Source: Ectobacillus funiculus
GTDB taxonomy: Bacteria; Bacillota; Bacilli; Bacillales; Bacillaceae_G
DNA length: 64,000 nt
NCBI RefSeq assembly: GCF_042429435.1
Contig: NZ_JBHMAF010000010.1
Direction: 5' to 3' (one strand)
Shown here: positions 60,459-64,000 of the stretch, one piece after another
Numbering within the stretch: position 1 is the stretch's first letter
Layout: each line of letters begins with the position of its first letter
Notes under the pieces: generated by a model
Told to the model about the DNA's origin: nothing
What the model saw: the letters and a program-made list of their open reading frames with translations, nothing else
The model's database searches: none
Translations under genes and position numbers: made by a program

Positions 60459-60545
60459 CTTATTCAGCCCTTTCCATCGTTCGTGTTATCTACTATCCTA
60501 ACAACAATAGTCGTAGGCTGCAAGGTTAGAAGTTTTCCATATAAA

Positions 60546-60570
60546 AAGGAGGGCTAATAAGACCCTCCTG
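60546..60570 (-). terminator. Intrinsic terminator of the DoxX gene
   Basis: AGGAGGG-CTAATAAGA-CCCTCCT; on the minus strand followed by TTTTTAT. Confidence 0.8.
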
Positions 60571-60603
60571 AACGATTTATTGATAAGGAATTGGTTTTTC
60601 CTC

Positions 60604-61026
60604 TTATGCTCTAGCTGCTGCCCGCGCTTTTGTAAAAGGAAGCCTAGAATCTAATGATAGGAAGGAGCTTCCATTTAAAGCGAGATGAAGAGCCATCACC
60701 ATTAAAGCAACTTCTAGCTCGTAGCCAGCTCCTTGTCCATTTCCTAAGAATCCAGCTGCTAATTTCACTTTCAGAGTGGCAACCACCATAATGGCAATAA
60801 GCAGAGCAGAAATGATTCTTGTTCCCAGACCTAAGATTAAGGCAATTCCGCCCACTAATTCAATTGTACCGATAGCATATGCCATGAAGCCAGGTATGCC
60901 CATGCTCTGGAACCATCCGGCAAGACCGCCTAAACCACTTTGAAACTTTGTTAGACCATGTACAAAGAAGGTGATTCCCAATACTACCCTTAAAATAAAC
61001 GCTCCAATTTCTTGATAATTTTTCAT
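60604..61026 (-). CDS. DoxX-family membrane protein
   Basis: A 140-residue protein with four hydrophobic segments. RVVLGITFFVHGLTKF, LGGLAGWFQSMGIPGFMAYAIGTIELVGGIALILGLGTR-type (family DoxX core) and ELEVALMVMALHLALNG are characteristic. DoxX proteins are linked to oxidative or thiol stress. AGGAGAG precedes the ATG. A palindrome close to the blaI-type operator lies 25-41 nt upstream, tying it to the neighbouring repressor. Confidence 0.85.
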   Translation of the reverse strand: MKNYQEIGAFILRVVLGITFFVHGLTKFQSGLGGLAGWFQSMGIPGFMAYAIGTIELVGGIALILGLGTRIISALLIAIMVVATLKVKLAAGFLGNGQGAGYELEVALMVMALHLALNGSSFLSLDSRLPFTKARAAARA

Positions 61027-61050
61027 TACTTATCTCTCCTTTCATTTTTA

Positions 61051-61067
61051 CACTACACTATGTAATG
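61051..61067. promoter_or_regulatory. BlaI-type operator upstream of doxX
   Basis: CACTACACTATGTAATG aligns base for base with the 62371-62387 site; the outer six bases match on the left and five of six on the right. Confidence 0.6.
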
Positions 61068-61084
61068 TTGGAAGGTAAAAAAAA

Positions 61085-61945
61085 TTAAGTAATGGTTACT
61101 AGAACCATACTCATAAAAAGAAATAACGCATGTATAGAAATTACAATAGATGTTGTTTTAAGCCTTACCGGTATCGTTTTTTGAGGATCCACCAGCTGCT
61201 GTAATCTGTAATTTACGGATTCATCCGAGAAGTGAACTAAGACAGGACCTATGCCTGGGTGAAACCCATTTTTAATGAGCTTTAACAAGGCACTTCCTAG
61301 ACCTAGCTCAGAACCTGTTCTTTGGATTGCATATCCGTCGGCTAGCACTTCACTCATAATTTTATAGTTTTGGTAAGCCCATTTGGTTACCGGAATAAAC
61401 CAAAGGGATTGCGAGATTAATTGCAGGATGAAAACCTTTAGCGGATCACGGTTTCTTTGATGAAAGGTTTCATGCTCTATTACTGCCTCAAGCTCATGGT
61501 CCTCCAGCATCTCGATTAAACCGCTTGAGAGAACGATATACGGTTTCATGCATCCAATTGTAAACGCTAGTGACTGATTGTGATGAATGACCATAATATC
61601 TTGATTTTGCCGGTTGTATTCCTCATTCATGATATTGGTTAATTCTATGCTCTTTAGATGGACTAGCTTCTGTTTAAACTTTTTAGCTACAATATACTGC
61701 TCTGTAACCTTAATAAGTGTTACAAGCACGGTATAGGCAATAAATGCATTTAATAGAAGAAGCACAAGAAAGTAGTAAAATGAACTCTCCTTGAACAAGC
61801 TAATGCAAAACTTAAAAAAGTTTACACGAATATTTACTCCAAATAGGAGATGTGCTAAGTACATCCCTATCTGGCTCCATACAAAAACCGCAATAAGGAG
61901 ACTTAATCCCAGAATAAAGGCCGACTTCTTTTTACACCACATCAT
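61085..61945 (-). CDS. M56-family (BlaR1/MecR1-like) membrane metallopeptidase
   Basis: A 286-residue membrane protease. Two N-terminal hydrophobic segments (residues 9-35 and 57-80) and one C-terminal segment frame a zinc protease domain with HETFH (His158, Glu159, His162). VHLKSIELTNIMNEEY is upstream. It lacks the extracellular penicillin-binding sensor domain of BlaR1, so the signal is something else. It overlaps the regulator gene by ATGA and presumably cleaves it to switch on the regulon. Confidence 0.88.
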   Translation of the reverse strand: MMWCKKKSAFILGLSLLIAVFVWSQIGMYLAHLLFGVNIRVNFFKFCISLFKESSFYYFLVLLLLNAFIAYTVLVTLIKVTEQYIVAKKFKQKLVHLKSIELTNIMNEEYNRQNQDIMVIHHNQSLAFTIGCMKPYIVLSSGLIEMLEDHELEAVIEHETFHQRNRDPLKVFILQLISQSLWFIPVTKWAYQNYKIMSEVLADGYAIQRTGSELGLGSALLKLIKNGFHPGIGPVLVHFSDESVNYRLQQLVDPQKTIPVRLKTTSIVISIHALFLFMSMVLVTIT

Positions 61946-62358
61946 AGCTTATCCTGTTTTAACTGCTGAATTTTATGTTCTAATTCATCCAGCAGGTTTT
62001 TGTCTACATCTTTCAATGCATCAAGCATATGGGTGATTACAACACCGCCAAACTCATCAAGCAAGTTCTCTGTTATCTTCTTAGATTGCTCTTCGATAAA
62101 GCGATCCTTTGATTGAACCGGCTGAAATAGTGAAAGTCTTCCCTGTAATCTCTTTTTTAGAATTCCTTTCTCAACCAGTCGATTCATAACAGTCATAACA
62201 GTATTGAAATTGACGGGCTTGTCCTGCTCAAGGCGTTGTTGAACATCCTTAATGCTGAGCTCATCCGCATTCCAGAGAAGCTCCATAATTTTGGCTTCTA
62301 ACGGTCCAAAAAAACGGGATAGCCCCACTTCATCGTACTTGAAATTTTTGATATTCAT
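61942..62358 (-). CDS. BlaI/MecI/CopY-family repressor
   Basis: A 138-residue repressor. A winged helix with FFGPLEAKIMELLWNADELSIKDVQQRL and PVNFNTVMTVMNRLVEKGILKKR gives DNA binding; the C-terminal helices (FGGVVITHMLDAL) dimerise, and the protease partner cuts between the two. The ATG at 62358 has GGAAGGTGA upstream; an earlier in-frame GTG at 62373 would start within the operator. Autoregulation via the palindrome at 62371 is likely. Confidence 0.9.
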   Translation of the reverse strand: MNIKNFKYDEVGLSRFFGPLEAKIMELLWNADELSIKDVQQRLEQDKPVNFNTVMTVMNRLVEKGILKKRLQGRLSLFQPVQSKDRFIEEQSKKITENLLDEFGGVVITHMLDALKDVDKNLLDELEHKIQQLKQDKL

Positions 62359-62370
62359 GTTTTCACCTTC

Positions 62371-62387
62371 CACTACGTATTGTAGTG
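62371..62387. promoter_or_regulatory. Operator upstream of the BlaI-type repressor
   Basis: CACTACGTATTGTAGTG, inverted arms CACTAC/GTAGTG with 5-nt centre, 13 nt upstream of the start codon. Confidence 0.7.
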
Positions 62388-62605
62388 CATCGGTTGTCCA
62401 ATTTCAAGTATAAGATTTGGAATATATAAGCAATTAAGGATGGTTTTGATGTCACTATTTTAGCTGTGCTCCGAAATAATATTGTTATTCATAACTCAAC
62501 AAGGGAGGAAAAGTTTCTTGAACATGATATGATAATAGTGTTTGGACCGATAGAAAAGCTAAAACTAATGGAAAAGGCATATCAATAGAAATAATGAGGT
62601 GAACA

Positions 62606-62875
62606 ATGATGCAAGTGTCTGTAGAGGCGGTATTAAACAAATTAACGAGTGAGGTTGCGGCTGCAAGGCAGCAGCATAACACAGCAAAGGTTCGGGAGCA
62701 TTTAGCTGCCATCCGTGCCTTATGTGACCTAGTGCTGGAGGAGCAACAAGAGGCACAGATTGCGCCAGCAGCAATGTTGGAGCAAAGGCCTATTCATACA
62801 GCCCCTTCTTTTTCTTCTGCACCAGTGCCTTTAAAGGAAGAAGGCGCAAACGGAGGTTCCTTATTGGATTTCTAG
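62606..62875 (+). CDS. ywdI: YwdI-family small protein
   Basis: An 89-residue DUF5327 (YwdI) protein. VEAVLNKLTSEVAAARQQ and REHLAAIRALCDLVLEE form a predicted coiled helix; the rest is low-complexity, ending GGSLLDF. The function is unknown. It sits between ung and ywdK/gerQ as in B. subtilis. AGGTG with 6-nt spacing supports ATG 62606. Confidence 0.8.
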   Translation: MMQVSVEAVLNKLTSEVAAARQQHNTAKVREHLAAIRALCDLVLEEQQEAQIAPAAMLEQRPIHTAPSFSSAPVPLKEEGANGGSLLDF

Positions 62876-63009
62876 CACGGTAAGAAAGTATAAATTTCTA
62901 GCTGGAAGCCAATTCGACGTAGTGAGAAATTTTAGGAACAAAGTATAAGTGCAACTACGCCTCTGTCTTCGCCCAAGGGCAGGGCTCGCCAATCAGCGAG
63001 TTTTCTTTA
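62875..63009 (+). repeat. 135-bp dispersed repeat, copy 26
   Basis: Full length. It starts on the last base of the ywdI stop codon, with no terminator in between. Terminator CTCGCC-AATC-AGCGAG. Confidence 0.92.
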
Positions 63010-63074
63010 GGAGACAAAACGGTTGGCTTTCGGTGTGAATTCTTCTAAGATTAAGTAAGAGGACGGTGAAGGAT

Positions 63075-63446
63075 ATGAAGGTGTTTTTTATTTTAGGCTG
63101 CATTAGTGCGTTTTTATCGGTTGCACTTGGCGCATTTGGCGCACATGGCTTAGAAGGTAGAGTTTCCGCCAAAATGCTAGAGGTATGGAAAACAGGTGTT
63201 ACATATCAGATGTTCCATGCAGTTGGTTTGTTTGTGGTGGCATTTCTTTTAGCTAAGCTGCCAGGTAGTTCACTTACTACGGCGGCAGGGTGGATTATGG
63301 TTGCAGGAACGGTTTTATTCTCAGGAAGCTTGTACGTATTAAGCGTATCTGGCATTAAGGTGCTTGGGGCTATTACACCGCTTGGAGGCGTAGCCTTCTT
63401 AACGGCATGGGTGCTGCTTGCGATCGCGGCAGTAAAGGGATTATAG
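63075..63446 (+). CDS. ywdK: DUF423 membrane protein (YwdK)
   Basis: A 123-residue protein with four hydrophobic segments; the start FFILGCISAFLSVALGAFGAHGLEGR, then WKTGVTYQMFHAVGLF and GAITPLGGVAFLTAW are DUF423 hallmarks. The function is unknown. ATG 63075 gives the same length as B. subtilis YwdK. Its place next to gerQ is conserved. Confidence 0.9.
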   Translation: MKVFFILGCISAFLSVALGAFGAHGLEGRVSAKMLEVWKTGVTYQMFHAVGLFVVAFLLAKLPGSSLTTAAGWIMVAGTVLFSGSLYVLSVSGIKVLGAITPLGGVAFLTAWVLLAIAAVKGL

Positions 63447-63522
63447 AGAAAAGCAGCGCAGCCTGATTTACTTACGAAGAGGTATTCACTGCTTAGCGTC
63501 CCTTAGGGTTTTATGTAAAAGA

Positions 63523-63552
63523 AGCTGGCAGCCCTTGGGCTGCCAGCTTTTG
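63523..63552. terminator. Bidirectional intrinsic terminator between ywdK and gerQ
   Basis: AGCTGGCAGCC-CTT-GGGCTGCCAGCT with A-run before and TTTTG after. Confidence 0.9.
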
Positions 63553-63582
63553 TGCGTAGTAGGAGGTATCCAACTGCGCTTT

Positions 63583-64000
63583 TTATCTCCGCGGTGGATA
63601 CGTTGCAGCTTGCCCTTGCGGAAGATAATTGATTTCCCCTGGGAATTCTACATAGTCTAAATAAATCATAAGTAGGAGATAACGTTTTCCCGATTCAGGA
63701 TCACTTATAATAACATGATCGCGCCCAGCCGCTTCAATAATCCCTGTATATGACTGCGTTCCGAGTGAGCTGTTTCGTTCATACGTCATAAATACAGTTG
63801 CTTGCTTACCTTTGTTCAAACGAAGAATATTTTCAATATACGATTGCTCTAAAGGTAGCTGTCCTGAAGCCATTGCGAACTGTGCCTGTGCAGCCTGTGC
63901 AGCCTGTGCAGCCTGTGCAGCCTGCGCGCCCTGTACAGCCTGTGTGCTTTGTTGAGCAGGCTGCTGTGCATAATAACCATTCTGCCCAGAAGCAGGTACT
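63583..64000 (-). CDS. gerQ: Spore coat protein GerQ, partial (N-terminus beyond window)
   Basis: GerQ is an inner-coat protein needed to place the cortex hydrolase CwlJ and is crosslinked by transglutaminase. The C-terminal conserved domain SYIENILRLNKGKQATVFMTYE and VIISDPESGKRYLLLMIYLDYVEFPGEI is complete. The frame continues upstream through an Ala/Gln-rich section (QAA repeated) to the window edge, so the ATG at 63873 is internal. Gln residues in the repeat are likely crosslinking sites. At least 138 codons are visible. Confidence 0.9.
   Translation of the reverse strand, partial: VPASGQNGYYAQQPAQQSTQAVQGAQAAQAAQAAQAAQAQFAMASGQLPLEQSYIENILRLNKGKQATVFMTYERNSSLGTQSYTGIIEAAGRDHVIISDPESGKRYLLLMIYLDYVEFPGEINYLPQGQAATYPPRR

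Noticed and set aside
1..64000. CRISPR array in the dispersed repeats
   Set aside because: Copies are far apart and about 135 bp with terminators; tandem pairs have no spacers, and no cas genes are present.

Overview
The window reads as the chromosome of an endospore-forming, low-GC member of the Bacillaceae. The grounds are spore germination receptor genes (one complete A-C-D-B operon plus two lone B-type permeases), the coat protein gene gerQ, the Bacillus-type neighbourhood ung / ywdI / ywdK / gerQ, and TPP and SAM-I riboswitches in their usual Bacillus places. I cannot name the species. No rRNA, tRNA, CRISPR array, prophage or complete insertion sequence was seen.

Layout. 0-0.4 kb: an M15 peptidase cut by the window edge. 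1.7-10.1 kb: a polysaccharide locus with three GT2 glycosyltransferases, an O-antigen-ligase/polymerase-like membrane protein, the dTDP-L-rhamnose genes rfbACBD and a fourth, convergent GT2. 10.5-13 kb: a formate/nitrite transporter with a perfect TGTGA-N6-TCACA box, and a lone GerB/small-D pair. 13.5-16.9 kb: a fatty acid desaturase, two DnaA boxes, and a GHKL ATPase of the AlbA_2 family that lacks the AlbA_2 domain and carries a heptapeptide repeat. 17-18.4 kb: gene-poor and rich in IS-end remnants. 18.2-20.8 kb: TPP riboswitch and thiM-thiD-thiE. 21-25.2 kb: germination receptor operon. 25.5-36 kb: topB, a TRIC-type channel, niaP, an orphan LytTR regulator, a LysR regulator, an orphan gerB and an M29 aminopeptidase. 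36.2-38.4 kb: a decayed TnpB next to a 5'-truncated MMPL transporter. 38.6-41 kb: MarR, a CBS protein and an MFS transporter. 41.1-46.8 kb: the GlcNAc locus nagA-nagB-nagR-SIS with divergent nagE and two NagR operators. 46.9-49.2 kb: an orphan sugar-binding protein and an L,D-transpeptidase. 49.9-53.8 kb: SAM-I riboswitch, a metY remnant, metA, hom and thrB, with no thrC between hom and thrB. 54-64 kb: SGNH hydrolase plus an ABC exporter, ung, an EamA transporter, a HAD phosphatase, a DoxX / M56 peptidase / BlaI module, ywdI, ywdK and gerQ.

The most striking feature is a dispersed repeat of about 135 bp, with 26 copies and 3 fragments in 64 kb (about 5 percent of the window). It sits almost entirely in intergenic DNA, with its edges touching coding sequence at two stop codons. 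Each copy has an imperfect 5' stem with partial covariation, a central hairpin, and an intrinsic terminator (CTCGCC-AATC-GGCGAG then T-rich) at its 3' end. Many copies begin exactly where the T-run of a host-gene terminator ends. Four tandem pairs and one remnant-plus-copy pair begin at the end of the previous copy's own terminator. This suggests a small mobile element that targets intrinsic terminators and also makes its own target. No carrier gene for it was seen here.
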